Below are positions 1 to 8,659 of a stretch of DNA of 64,000 bases, piece by piece. Made by a program: the position numbers and the translations under genes. Position 1 is the stretch's first letter. Each line of letters begins with the position of its first letter. The notes beneath the pieces were generated by a model. It was not told the origin of the DNA. It was given only the letters and a program-made list of their open reading frames with translations, and searched no databases. The DNA is from Mucilaginibacter sp. (lineage in GTDB: Bacteria > Bacteroidota > Bacteroidia > Sphingobacteriales > Sphingobacteriaceae), in the NCBI RefSeq assembly GCF_028288185.1, contig NZ_JAQBOF010000037.1, forward strand, positions 78,824 through 142,823, written 5' to 3'.

Positions 1-597
1 ATAGCACAAACCAACGATAATTGGGCGCTAAAAGAAAACAATAACGGAATAAAAATATTTACCCGCGATTTAGAGTCATCAAAAATTAAAGCGATAAAAG
101 TAGAGTGCAAATTAGAGGCAACCCTATCGCAAGTTGTGGCAGCACTAATGGATATTAAAAACAGTGAAGAGTGGCTTTACCATACTACGGGTAATTATTT
201 GATCAAACAGGTATCACCGGCAGAGTTGTATTACTATTCGCTAATTGAGATGCCATGGCCGGTGAGCAACCGCGATTTTATTGCGCATCTTAAAGTATCA
301 CAGGATGCGGTTACCAAAACTGTAACGATAGATGCACCTTGCGTAGCCGATATGGTACCGGTAAAATCAAAAATAGTACGCATTACTAATTCCAATGGGA
401 AATGGGTATTATATGCATCTGGCAAGGACCATGTAAAAATTATTTATACGCTTCATGCCGACCCCGGTGGCAACATACCCGCCTGGTTAACCAATTTATT
501 TGTGACCCAGGGCCCTTTGCAAAGTTTTAAAAAATTTAAAATACATTTACAAAAACCAATTTATAGAAATGCCCGGCTTGATTATATCATTGATTGA
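1..597 (+). CDS. START-domain lipid-binding-like protein, 5' end cut off
   Basis: The reading frame is open from base 1 and stops at 597, so the start codon and probably a signal peptide lie outside the window. About 198 residues are visible. The order W-x-L-K-x-x-x-x-G-I-K-I-F-T-R, then a V-x-x-V-x-A-L-x-D region, a central Y-Y-x-x-x-x-M-P-W-P-x-x-x-R-D segment and a C-terminal amphipathic helix is typical of bacterial START/SRPBCC helix-grip proteins that bind a lipid or other hydrophobic ligand. No catalytic residue is expected. The next gene starts 28 bases downstream, so the two may be cotranscribed. The ligand is unknown. Confidence 0.7.
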   Translation: MAQTNDNWALKENNNGIKIFTRDLESSKIKAIKVECKLEATLSQVVAALMDIKNSEEWLYHTTGNYLIKQVSPAELYYYSLIEMPWPVSNRDFIAHLKVSQDAVTKTVTIDAPCVADMVPVKSKIVRITNSNGKWVLYASGKDHVKIIYTLHADPGGNIPAWLTNLFVTQGPLQSFKKFKIHLQKPIYRNARLDYIID

Positions 598-625
598 TAA
601 GTTGGCTTTAAAACCATACCTAAAA

Positions 626-2161
626 ATGAAGGCAAAATATTTTACACTAGCTTTATTCTTGCTTTCTTCGGTAACACAGGTTATCGCACAAAACGCGATA
701 TTAAGCCAGCCTATGGGTTCTTTAAAGTTGCTTAATATAGGCAATGGCAAACCACGCAATATCGTATTTATTTTGGCCGATGACCATCGGTATGACGCGT
801 TGGGCTTTTTAAAAACGCAGGATTTTATTGAAACGCCCAACCTGGACCGTATGGCCCGCGAGGGCGCTTACCTGCCAAACGCGTTTGTAAATAATTCGCT
901 TTGTTCGCCCTCAAGGGCATCTATTTTAACAGGGTTGTACTCGCATAAACATACTGTTGTTGACAACGAGCATAAGGTGCCGGCAAACCTGATATTCTTC
1001 CCGCAATATTTACAGCAAATTGGTTATCAAACCGCCATGGTGGGCAAATGGCATGCAGGGAATGACGGCGACCAGCCACAACGCGGCTTTACTTATTGGG
1101 TATCATTTAAAGGGCAGGGATCTTACCTGCCCGAAAAGAACGGCTTAAACGTTAACGGCAAACATGTGCCCCAAAAAGGCTATATCACTGATGAGCTGAC
1201 CGATTATGCGCTTAACTTTTTAAGTCACCGGCAAAAAGATAAGCCTTTTATGCTGTACCTGGCACATAAAGGCGTACATGCCGATTTTATCCCTGCCGAA
1301 CGCGATAAGGGTCGTGCACAAAAATTTGAATTTAAACCACCCTATACCATGAACCCCAAAAATGTAGAAGGTGCACCAATGTGGGTTCAAAATCAACGCA
1401 ACTCATGGCATGGGGTTGACTTTCCTTACCATAGCACTTTAGATATCGGCGCTTATTATAAACGCTATGCCGAAACACTGTATAGTGTTGATGCGTCGGT
1501 AGGTAAAGTGATGGATTATTTGAAAAAAGAAGGATTGTTAGAATCGACCCTTATTATTTATATGGGCGATAATGGTTTCCAGTTTGGCGAACATGGGTTG
1601 ATTGATAAACGCACCGCTTACGAGGCGTCAATGCGGGTACCGATGCTGGCTTATTGCCCCGAGTTGATCAAGCCCGGAACTGTTGTTAAAGAGGTGGTAG
1701 CCAATATTGATATTGCTCCTACTTTGCTTGATGCAGCCGGATTAAAAGCCCCTCAATATATGGATGGCATGAGCTACCTGCCTTTATTAGAGGGTAAAAA
1801 ACCCGCAACATGGCGCACGGGATTTTTATACGAATATTATTGGGAACGATCTTTCCCGCAAACACCAACTATGCACGCCTTACGTAATGATCAATATAAA
1901 TATATCCACTACTATGGCATTTGGGATACTGATGAGCTTTATGACTTGCAAGCCGATCCGATGGAAACAAAAAATTTGATCAGGAACTCAAAATACGCGA
2001 CTGTAGTAAAATCAATGAACCAACAATTGTTTAAAGCTCTGGATGACTCGCAAGGCATGTACTTGCCATTACATACAGATGTGGGTGGACAATCAAATTT
2101 TCGCAGTAAAAAAGGGCCTGCGGAGGCTAAGTTCCCGGCATATTTAATAAAAGATAAATAA
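626..2161 (+). CDS. type I (formylglycine) sulfatase, exported
   Basis: This 511-residue protein is a family S1 sulfatase that removes sulfate esters, probably from a glycan. The ATG at 626 gives a clean signal peptide ending in VIAQ; the longer frame from 569 overlaps the previous gene and hides that signal. The C-S-P-S-R signature at residues 93-97 provides Cys93 for conversion to formylglycine. An N-terminal ADDHRYD metal site, a GKWHAGN segment and a late MGDNG metal site are present, as in the family. Position next to a beta-L-arabinofuranosidase suggests a plant or algal polysaccharide target, but the substrate is not readable. An anaerobic or FGE-type maturase is not in the window. Confidence 0.92.
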   Translation: MKAKYFTLALFLLSSVTQVIAQNAILSQPMGSLKLLNIGNGKPRNIVFILADDHRYDALGFLKTQDFIETPNLDRMAREGAYLPNAFVNNSLCSPSRASILTGLYSHKHTVVDNEHKVPANLIFFPQYLQQIGYQTAMVGKWHAGNDGDQPQRGFTYWVSFKGQGSYLPEKNGLNVNGKHVPQKGYITDELTDYALNFLSHRQKDKPFMLYLAHKGVHADFIPAERDKGRAQKFEFKPPYTMNPKNVEGAPMWVQNQRNSWHGVDFPYHSTLDIGAYYKRYAETLYSVDASVGKVMDYLKKEGLLESTLIIYMGDNGFQFGEHGLIDKRTAYEASMRVPMLAYCPELIKPGTVVKEVVANIDIAPTLLDAAGLKAPQYMDGMSYLPLLEGKKPATWRTGFLYEYYWERSFPQTPTMHALRNDQYKYIHYYGIWDTDELYDLQADPMETKNLIRNSKYATVVKSMNQQLFKALDDSQGMYLPLHTDVGGQSNFRSKKGPAEAKFPAYLIKDK

Positions 2162-2171
2162 ATTGCACGCC

Positions 2172-2188
2172 GACTATTTATAATAGTC
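2172..2188. terminator. small hairpin between convergent genes
   Basis: A 7-bp perfect stem (GACTATT/AATAGTC) with a 3-base loop lies just after the sulfatase stop. No T-run follows, so it is only a weak terminator candidate. Confidence 0.3.
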
Positions 2189-2254
2189 CATTTGGGGATT
2201 TTGACAGTGTTTGAATACTAGAATAACAATCAAAAGCCCGAAGAGATTTAAATG

Positions 2255-2629
2255 TTAAATAAAATTACCCCCGCCTGAATGTGTGCGTACTTTAGCTATA
2301 AAATGCTCCAAATCAAAAGGTTTATGAATAATATCATCTGCACCGCATTCATCTCTAATTGATTCCAGTTCGCTATTGGCCGAAACCAGGATAACCGGTA
2401 TATGTTTAAGGTCGGCCTGACCTTTAATGTAGGCACACATGGATTGGCCGTTCTCGCCCTTTAAGTTAAGATCAAGCATCACCAGGTCAACCTCTTTAGC
2501 ATGCAGTTTGCGCCTTGCCATACCCGTATCATCAAGGCTAATTACCTTGTAACCCTCAATCTCCAGCAATATGCTCATCATTTCGCCTATTACAGGCTCG
2601 TCTTCAATTACAAGGACCCTCTTCTTCAT
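2255..2629 (-). CDS. single-domain response regulator
   Basis: The 124-residue protein is one CheY-like receiver with no output domain. Acidic residues after the first strand (IEDE), the phosphoacceptor Asp53 in VMLDLNLKG, the switch Ser in VSANS and the conserved Lys in HKPFD are all present, so it should be phosphorylatable. It stands alone, convergent with the sulfatase gene and divergent from the GH127 gene, with no kinase beside it. It therefore probably works in a phosphorelay with a kinase encoded elsewhere. It resembles the receiver encoded at 36422 in length and layout. Confidence 0.9.
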   Translation of the reverse strand: MKKRVLVIEDEPVIGEMMSILLEIEGYKVISLDDTGMARRKLHAKEVDLVMLDLNLKGENGQSMCAYIKGQADLKHIPVILVSANSELESIRDECGADDIIHKPFDLEHFIAKVRTHSGGGNFI

Positions 2630-2747
2630 ACCAAGTGTTAAGCAATATATGGACCAATGTTTTTTACAAGTCGCTTTAAAACAAAAACATTAATTTAGGC
2701 TATAATTATAACCATAGCATAAATCTGCTATACCTCATTTAAAAAAT

Positions 2748-4631
2748 ATGCGCCAATTAAAACCATTGATAGCTATAATGCTTATATCGCTTTGCGTTTT
2801 CTGTAATGACAGCTTCGCTCAAAATAACAACAGGCAAAAAGTAAATGATGTATTATACCCATCCATCGAAGTACATTTTACCGGTTACCTGGCTGATAAG
2901 CTAAGCGGCTCTATTAATAACCGTATTCTGGCGCAGGATGTTAACAGGCTGATAGAGCCCTTTAAACCCGAACATAGAACCGAGACTCACCTATGGCAAA
3001 ATGAGTTTTGGGGTAAATGGTTTACCTCGGCGGTATTGGCTTATAAGTATCGTCTGGATGCCCGCTTAAAAGCTGTGCTTGATCATGCAGTTACCGGATT
3101 ACTGGCTACCCAAACCCCCGATGGCTATATAGGTAATTATGCCCAGGCGCACCGTTTAGAAGAATGGGACATTTGGGGCCGGAAATATTGCATGCTGGGG
3201 TTATTAGCCTATTATGACCTTACCAAAGACAAAAAAAGCCTGACAGGCGCTTCCCGCATTTTTGACAATTTAATAGATGATCTGCATAAAAAAGACGGCA
3301 TTATTGTAACCAAAGGCAATTACCGGGGTATGGCGGCATCATCAGTACTAGAACCGGTTTGTCAATTGTACACCCGCACCGGCGATAAAAAGTTCCTGGA
3401 TTTCGCATTGGAGATAGTTAGGCAATGGGAAACCCCCGAAGGGCCGAATTTAATAAGCAAAGCCAATGTAAATGTGGCTGATCGTTTCCCGAAACCTAAA
3501 AATTGGTACAGCCCTGAGCAGGGACAGAAAGCATATGAAATGATGTCGTGTCACGAGGGCTTGCTGGAACTTTACCGCATAACTGGTAACGAAACTTATA
3601 AAAAAGCAGTTGAAGATTGTTGGGCAAATATCAAAAAAACAGAGATAGATATTGTAGGTTCGGGCGCGTCAACCGAAATGTGGTTTGGGGGCAAGGCAAT
3701 TGAAAATACACCGATCAATCATTTCCAGGAAACTTGCGTTACTGTAACCTGGCTCAAGCTTACCGAGCAGTTACTGCGCCTAACCGGCGAGGCTAAATAT
3801 GCTGATGAAGCCGAAAAAACTTATTACAATGCATTGCTAGGTTCCATGAGTCATAACGGCGCGTCATGGGCAAAGTATACGCCACTAAATGGCCAGCGTC
3901 TGCCGGGCAGCGAACAATGCGGCATGGGCCTAAACTGTTGCGAAGCCAGCGGTCCGAGGGGTCTGTTTGCTACCCCGATGCATTTTGTAATGGAAAGGCT
4001 GGAAGGTTTACAGATAAATTATTTTGCCGATGGCACTTATAAATTAAACACCCCTAAAGGACAGGTAATTAATTTGGCAGAACATACCTCTTACCCCAAA
4101 TCAGGGGTAGTAGAAATAACTGTCGATCTGCAAAAACCGGAGGATATGGCTATTGATGTACGCATACCTGCCTGGAGCAAAACTACTAAGCTAACTGTAA
4201 ACAATGTAGCTATTGAGGTACAGCCAGGTCAATATACCCAACTAAAACGCAACTGGAAAACAGGTGATAAAATATCCTTTACCCTGGATATGAGGGGCCG
4301 CGTAGTTGAAACCGGAACAAATATCCGCAGCGCGACTATTGTACGCGGGCCGATTGTTTTGGCACGGGACACTCGTTTCGAAGGCGCAAACATTATTGCC
4401 GTACTAAAACCTGTTGCCGATAAAAATGGCTATATCAACCTAACCGAAGTACCTAATCAGGCAAGTGATGGTATGCTGTATAAAGCAAATTTCATCCCCG
4501 AATCGTACACTGAAAGCGCGAAAGGCCCGGTAGCTATCACACTTTGTGATTATGCCTCGGCAGGAAATAATAATGAGAATTCGTTTTTTGAAGTTTGGTG
4601 GCCGCAATTGCTGCAGCCGGCGGCTCATTAA
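2748..4631 (+). CDS. GH127-type beta-L-arabinofuranosidase (DUF1680)
   Basis: The 627-residue exported protein has a signal peptide ending near DSFAQ and an (alpha/alpha)6 barrel with a C-terminal beta domain. The zinc site of characterised GH127 enzymes (three Cys and one Glu) is visible: Glu328-Thr-Cys330 in QETCVT and Cys397-Cys398 in GLNCCEAS. In HypBA1 the first cysteine of the CC pair is the nucleophile, so this enzyme should be active on beta-L-arabinofuranosides of arabinans, extensin-like glycans or rhamnogalacturonan II. GH146 is the main alternative. Its stop overlaps the stop region of the convergent hydroxylase gene by four bases. Confidence 0.88.
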   Translation: MRQLKPLIAIMLISLCVFCNDSFAQNNNRQKVNDVLYPSIEVHFTGYLADKLSGSINNRILAQDVNRLIEPFKPEHRTETHLWQNEFWGKWFTSAVLAYKYRLDARLKAVLDHAVTGLLATQTPDGYIGNYAQAHRLEEWDIWGRKYCMLGLLAYYDLTKDKKSLTGASRIFDNLIDDLHKKDGIIVTKGNYRGMAASSVLEPVCQLYTRTGDKKFLDFALEIVRQWETPEGPNLISKANVNVADRFPKPKNWYSPEQGQKAYEMMSCHEGLLELYRITGNETYKKAVEDCWANIKKTEIDIVGSGASTEMWFGGKAIENTPINHFQETCVTVTWLKLTEQLLRLTGEAKYADEAEKTYYNALLGSMSHNGASWAKYTPLNGQRLPGSEQCGMGLNCCEASGPRGLFATPMHFVMERLEGLQINYFADGTYKLNTPKGQVINLAEHTSYPKSGVVEITVDLQKPEDMAIDVRIPAWSKTTKLTVNNVAIEVQPGQYTQLKRNWKTGDKISFTLDMRGRVVETGTNIRSATIVRGPIVLARDTRFEGANIIAVLKPVADKNGYINLTEVPNQASDGMLYKANFIPESYTESAKGPVAITLCDYASAGNNNENSFFEVWWPQLLQPAAH

Positions 4632-5410
4632 ATAGTCGCACCTTTTTTATTGATACGATTTTGCTGAACCCGGTCGTATTCTTCTACATAATTAGGATGT
4701 TCGGTGCCCATCAACCTATCCCAAAATCTAAAATATAAACCATAGTTACCTGTAAACTTACTATGGTGCAGATTGTGATGTACAGAAGTATTGGTAAATT
4801 CAAACAAAATGGTTTTTCTTAACCACTTGGGGGCAATTTCATACCCAAGGTGTCCGTAAACATTAATCATAAAGGCAATAAATACAAATAAGCTTATGGA
4901 AATGACATTCATCGGCAAAATAACAGTAATTAGCAGTAGCACTAAACTCTCTACGCAGGCCTCAAAAATATGGAATGAATATGATGTCCACGGTGAAGGG
5001 TTGGTAGATCTATGATGTAATAAATGCGCGTGCCTGAATAGTTTAGGGTGATGTAGCAGGCGGTGTGTCCAGTAAAAATACGTGTCGTGTATAATCAAAC
5101 TTATCACAACGCTAACATATAACCACCATGCGGGATATGCATGCGGACTTGTATAAACACGCGTTATATTTTTAACCGGGCTGTATAAAACTAAGCAGGC
5201 AGCTGCTGCAAAAACAATGGTGGACTGTAAAGAGTGGAGTATCTCGCGCCTAAAATCATGTCGTGATGCTGCCTTATTTTGTATTTTTGATGCGTCAAAC
5301 CATTCATTAAGCCATACGTAGCATAATACAAAAGGGATACCCGCCACCAAAAAATACCTGATGGCTGATGTGCTGAAGATTTTTATAAATGGATCAAATA
5401 CCTGGTGCAT
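4628..5410 (-). CDS. sterol desaturase/fatty acid hydroxylase family membrane protein
   Basis: This 260-residue integral membrane protein belongs to the di-iron hydroxylase superfamily. Several hydrophobic segments surround the His clusters that bind iron: HDTYFYWTHRLLHH, HAHLLHH and HHNLHHS. These match the H-x3-H, H-x2-HH and H-x2-HH pattern of the family, so the protein should oxidise a lipid (hydroxylation or desaturation) at the inner membrane. The actual lipid substrate cannot be told; sphingolipid or carotenoid hydroxylation are both known for relatives in this phylum. The gene is convergent with the GH127 gene and overlaps its end by four bases. Confidence 0.88.
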   Translation of the reverse strand: MHQVFDPFIKIFSTSAIRYFLVAGIPFVLCYVWLNEWFDASKIQNKAASRHDFRREILHSLQSTIVFAAAACLVLYSPVKNITRVYTSPHAYPAWWLYVSVVISLIIHDTYFYWTHRLLHHPKLFRHAHLLHHRSTNPSPWTSYSFHIFEACVESLVLLLITVILPMNVISISLFVFIAFMINVYGHLGYEIAPKWLRKTILFEFTNTSVHHNLHHSKFTGNYGLYFRFWDRLMGTEHPNYVEEYDRVQQNRINKKGATI

Positions 5411-5590
5411 AGTCTTTTAACGCCTTACAAATATCGGGTAATTTATGAGTTTTGATAGATAATAACTTAAATTAATAAACATACCTTATTTTAGTTTCAA
5501 TAGCTATTTAAAACAAGCACTCCAAAAAAATGGAGCCATTTATTGAGAATGTTAATAGGATATTAATAAGTTAGCGTTGAGGAAATAAAA

Positions 5591-6394
5591 ATGGATTTAA
5601 AAGATAAAGTAATAGTTGTAACCGGTGGTACCGGCGTGTTGGGGCAATCGTTTATTAATGGTATCCATAAAGCAGGCGGCTCAGTTTGTATTTTAGGGCG
5701 AAATAAAGAAGAAGCTGAAAAAAGAGCCAACCAAATAAACAACGCCGGCGGCAAAGCCCTTGCGCTGGTGGCCGATGTTTTAAATGAACAACAGCTTGAA
5801 GAAGCAAAAGACAAAATATTAACTCAATTTGGCGCAATATATGGCCTGGTAAATGCCGCCGGGGGCAATATGCCCGAAGGAGTATTACAGCCTGAGCAAA
5901 GTGTATTTGATCTGAACATTTCCGGTATGCAGCGTGTAACCGACCTTAACCTTTGGGGAACCATTATACCTACACAAGTTTTTGGAAAAACCATTGCCGA
6001 ATCTGGCGGCGGTAGTATTGTAAACATATCGTCAATGAGTGCCAGGCAGGCCATAACCAAAGTTTTGGGCTACAGCTTAGGTAAAGCTGCTATTGATTGC
6101 TATACGCAATGGTTCGCGGTTGAAATGGCCAACCGCTATGGTGATAAAATAAGAATGAACGCTATTGCGCCGGGCTTTTTTTTAACGGAACAAAACCGCA
6201 CTTTATTAACTAATTCGGACGGCTCATATACCGCCCGTGGTAAGCTCGTACTGCAACAAACACCCTACAAACGTTTTGGTTCGCCTGATGAACTAAATGG
6301 CGCGTTAATATGGCTATTAAGCGATGCCTCCAAATTTGTTACAGGTACGGTGATTAATGTAGATGGTGGATTCTCTATTTTTAGTGGTGTATAA
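5591..6394 (+). CDS. SDR-family oxidoreductase, possibly D-mannonate/fructuronate oxidoreductase
   Basis: The 267-residue protein has the short-chain dehydrogenase Rossmann motif GGTGVLG near residue 13, an N-A-A-G motif, a catalytic Ser in NISSMSA, and the Y-x3-K pair in YSLGKAA. It should be a cytoplasmic NAD(P)-dependent oxidoreductase. The N-terminal wording and the C-terminal region around a long substrate loop resemble SDR mannonate oxidoreductases used for uronic acid catabolism, which would fit the polysaccharide genes nearby. That substrate is an inference from resemblance only. A second SDR gene lies convergent, nine bases away. Confidence 0.85.
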   Translation: MDLKDKVIVVTGGTGVLGQSFINGIHKAGGSVCILGRNKEEAEKRANQINNAGGKALALVADVLNEQQLEEAKDKILTQFGAIYGLVNAAGGNMPEGVLQPEQSVFDLNISGMQRVTDLNLWGTIIPTQVFGKTIAESGGGSIVNISSMSARQAITKVLGYSLGKAAIDCYTQWFAVEMANRYGDKIRMNAIAPGFFLTEQNRTLLTNSDGSYTARGKLVLQQTPYKRFGSPDELNGALIWLLSDASKFVTGTVINVDGGFSIFSGV

Positions 6395-6402
6395 ACACTT
6401 GC

Positions 6403-7167
6403 TTATTTTATCCCGCTAGGTAAGGCGCTAACAGATGTCCAGCCACCATCAACTATCAGGCTTTGCCCAGTTATATGTTTCGCCTCCTCTGACACCAAAA
6501 ACAAAGCCGTGTTGGCTATATCACTTACGTAAGCAGGGCGCCCCATCGGTGTAATTTCAGACCATACGCGTTCATAATCTTTTTCTTCCATCGTGCGTTC
6601 TGTAAGCGTAGCACCAGGGGCAATTGTATTTACGTTAATTTTATGTTGCGACAGTTCAATCACCAGATTTTTAGCCAGCATTTCTAAAGCGGCTTTGGTC
6701 ATGGCATAAGCAGCCAGGCTTTTAAGTGCCTGATGTCCTACTACTGATGAAGTGAACAATATTGCTCCGCCATTAGGTTGCAGCTTCATTTTGTTGGATG
6801 CCGCCTGCGCCAAAAAGAACGATCCGCCCAAATTAACATGCAAAACTTTAAAAAAAGATTCCTGGGAGTAGGTAGCGAAATCGCCGTATAAGGTAATTCC
6901 TGCATTGGCAATTACAATATCTAAATGCCCGTAAGCATCTATAGCCGCGTCAACCATCTTATTAATAAATGCAACGTTACTGGCATCGCCCGGAAAAGCA
7001 ACACAAGCACCTTCGGCCTTAATTTGTAAGGCGGCGCTTTCGGCTAACTGGGTGTTCAGGTCATTTAATAATACAGTTGCTCCGTTTGCGGCCAATAGCC
7101 TGCATATTTCAAAGCCAATACCCTGGCCTGCGCCGGTAACAATAGCTACTTTATTTTTAAAATTCAT
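6403..7167 (-). CDS. SDR-family NAD(P)-dependent dehydrogenase
   Basis: This 254-residue classical SDR has GAGQGIG at the cofactor site, DLN after strand two, NAG in NAGITLYG, catalytic Ser in FTSSVVG and Y-x3-K in YAMTKAA. The C-terminal TGQSLIVDGG motif is standard for the family. Such proteins are often called glucose 1-dehydrogenase or 3-oxoacyl-ACP reductase, but the substrate cannot be deduced. It converges on the other SDR gene and is not obviously cotranscribed with the barrel gene upstream of it. Confidence 0.85.
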   Translation of the reverse strand: MNFKNKVAIVTGAGQGIGFEICRLLAANGATVLLNDLNTQLAESAALQIKAEGACVAFPGDASNVAFINKMVDAAIDAYGHLDIVIANAGITLYGDFATYSQESFFKVLHVNLGGSFFLAQAASNKMKLQPNGGAILFTSSVVGHQALKSLAAYAMTKAALEMLAKNLVIELSQHKINVNTIAPGATLTERTMEEKDYERVWSEITPMGRPAYVSDIANTALFLVSEEAKHITGQSLIVDGGWTSVSALPSGIK

Positions 7168-7227
7168 AGTTTATAAAAGTCGTGCACTAATTTGAGCATT
7201 TACAAACCCGTTTGCAATAGCTAATTT

Positions 7228-8562
7228 TTAGAACGACTCATTTAAATTCAAGAAGAAGCCTTTGTTGCCATATTTACCAAAAGCATAATCGAGGGCCAGG
7301 TTGGTGCGGGTAGCTTTATTAAACAACACCCGTAAACCGGCACCATATCCCGGTTGGAATACCTGGAACAGTTTAGTACCATGCTCGTCATTAGCGGTTT
7401 GCATACTGGCGAAGGTTACACCGCTGATAAATTTATTTTTTAAAATAGGGAATCGAAACTCCACCTCTGTATCATTAAACTGGGTCCCTTTAAAATATTG
7501 GCTGGTATACCCCCTGCCGCTTCTGGAAGAGCCATCTTTTGCCGTACCCGGCAATTCCAGATAAGGTACATTGCCGGTTACCAAATACGACCCCCAGTTC
7601 CAAAATGCAAGCACGGTTTCGGGACTTACATCTGACAGGCTTACATATTTGCGAAGGTCCGTAGTAACCTGCACCGAATTTTTTGTGCTACCTATCCAAG
7701 TTTGGTTTACCCGGATACCTGCATCAAAATAAATACCTTTATAAGCACGGTTTGGATTATCGCGGGTAGTATAAGCTATGTTAAAAAGGAAACCATCTGC
7801 CGCGTAATGATCCTGCGGGAAACCGTGCTCATTATTATAAACGCTTGATGGTGTGGCATTGTTAGTAGTGTCTTTGTTGGTAATGTTACGCCTTATCTCG
7901 AACGATAATCCAGCGCCAACAAACAACCCTTCGGCAACTTCTTTATATACCTTTTCTCTGATATTATAATAGTATGAATGGATAGCGTAAACCTTGTGCG
8001 CGGCATCAGCCAACAAGTTTTGAGGAGCGGTCCCACCATTTGCAGCTTGACCAATACCCAGTCCATAATCAGGTGCTACCGTTTTTGCGACAACCATATT
8101 GCCCTGTAAATTCCACCTATTGCCCGGTGTAAATATGTTATGGTTTAAATAAAAGTAAATAATCCCCTTACTGGTGATGGAAGCTGATGTTGCAGCAATT
8201 GATAAGAGTGTTTTTGGATCGTTGCCCAGTTTTTTACCAGCTACGGCCTTTATACCTATCTGCGCACCGATTGTAGGATTGGCGGCGATATTTGGCACAA
8301 TGGTAATACCCGATCTTCTATGTAAGGTATCAGCCTTCTTTTTCGGGTTAAAAACATTACTGAGCAGGTCACCAAAATCATATTGTTGGTTAGTGTTCTC
8401 AATCGACGCTTTTGCTTTCAAAGCTTTTACGCGTAGAGAATCTTCTTTTAGTGAATCAGCAGGAGTAATTACCTGGGCATAAGCAAATACCGGAAGAATA
8501 AAAAAAAGTAATAATAATAAATTGGGTAAGTAATTCTTTTTATTAGATAACCGATGCCACAT
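7228..8562 (-). CDS. Omp85/D15-like outer-membrane beta-barrel protein
   Basis: The 444-residue protein carries a signal peptide ending at FAYAQ and a long beta-barrel that finishes in Phe, as outer-membrane proteins do. The GRGY motif followed by an EVEFRFPI strand recalls the R-G-Y loop and late strands of the Omp85 bacterial surface-antigen domain. No POTRA repeats are evident in the short N-terminal part, which is instead charged and polar. It may therefore be a POTRA-less member rather than BamA or TamA themselves. Its cargo or role is unknown. The same-strand GH51 gene starts beyond 11 kb, so this gene could form a unit with neither neighbour. Confidence 0.7.
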   Translation of the reverse strand: MWHRLSNKKNYLPNLLLLLFFILPVFAYAQVITPADSLKEDSLRVKALKAKASIENTNQQYDFGDLLSNVFNPKKKADTLHRRSGITIVPNIAANPTIGAQIGIKAVAGKKLGNDPKTLLSIAATSASITSKGIIYFYLNHNIFTPGNRWNLQGNMVVAKTVAPDYGLGIGQAANGGTAPQNLLADAAHKVYAIHSYYYNIREKVYKEVAEGLFVGAGLSFEIRRNITNKDTTNNATPSSVYNNEHGFPQDHYAADGFLFNIAYTTRDNPNRAYKGIYFDAGIRVNQTWIGSTKNSVQVTTDLRKYVSLSDVSPETVLAFWNWGSYLVTGNVPYLELPGTAKDGSSRSGRGYTSQYFKGTQFNDTEVEFRFPILKNKFISGVTFASMQTANDEHGTKLFQVFQPGYGAGLRVLFNKATRTNLALDYAFGKYGNKGFFLNLNESF

Positions 8563-8638
8563 GTTGTCAATTTATACCCGGCTGTATTAACCGGATACAT
8601 CTTAAACCAACATATTGATTAAATGTTTAAACCTAAAT

Positions 8639-8659
8639 GAGCCAATAATTGGATGGCTC
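8639..8659 (-). terminator. hairpin directly after the GH51 stop codon
   Basis: A 6-bp stem (GAGCCA/TGGCTC) with a 9-base loop abuts the stop codon at 8660. The following minus-strand sequence is only modestly T-rich, so terminator function is tentative. Confidence 0.35.

Noticed and set aside
569..625. Upstream start for the sulfatase
   Set aside because: It overlaps the previous gene and precedes the signal peptide.
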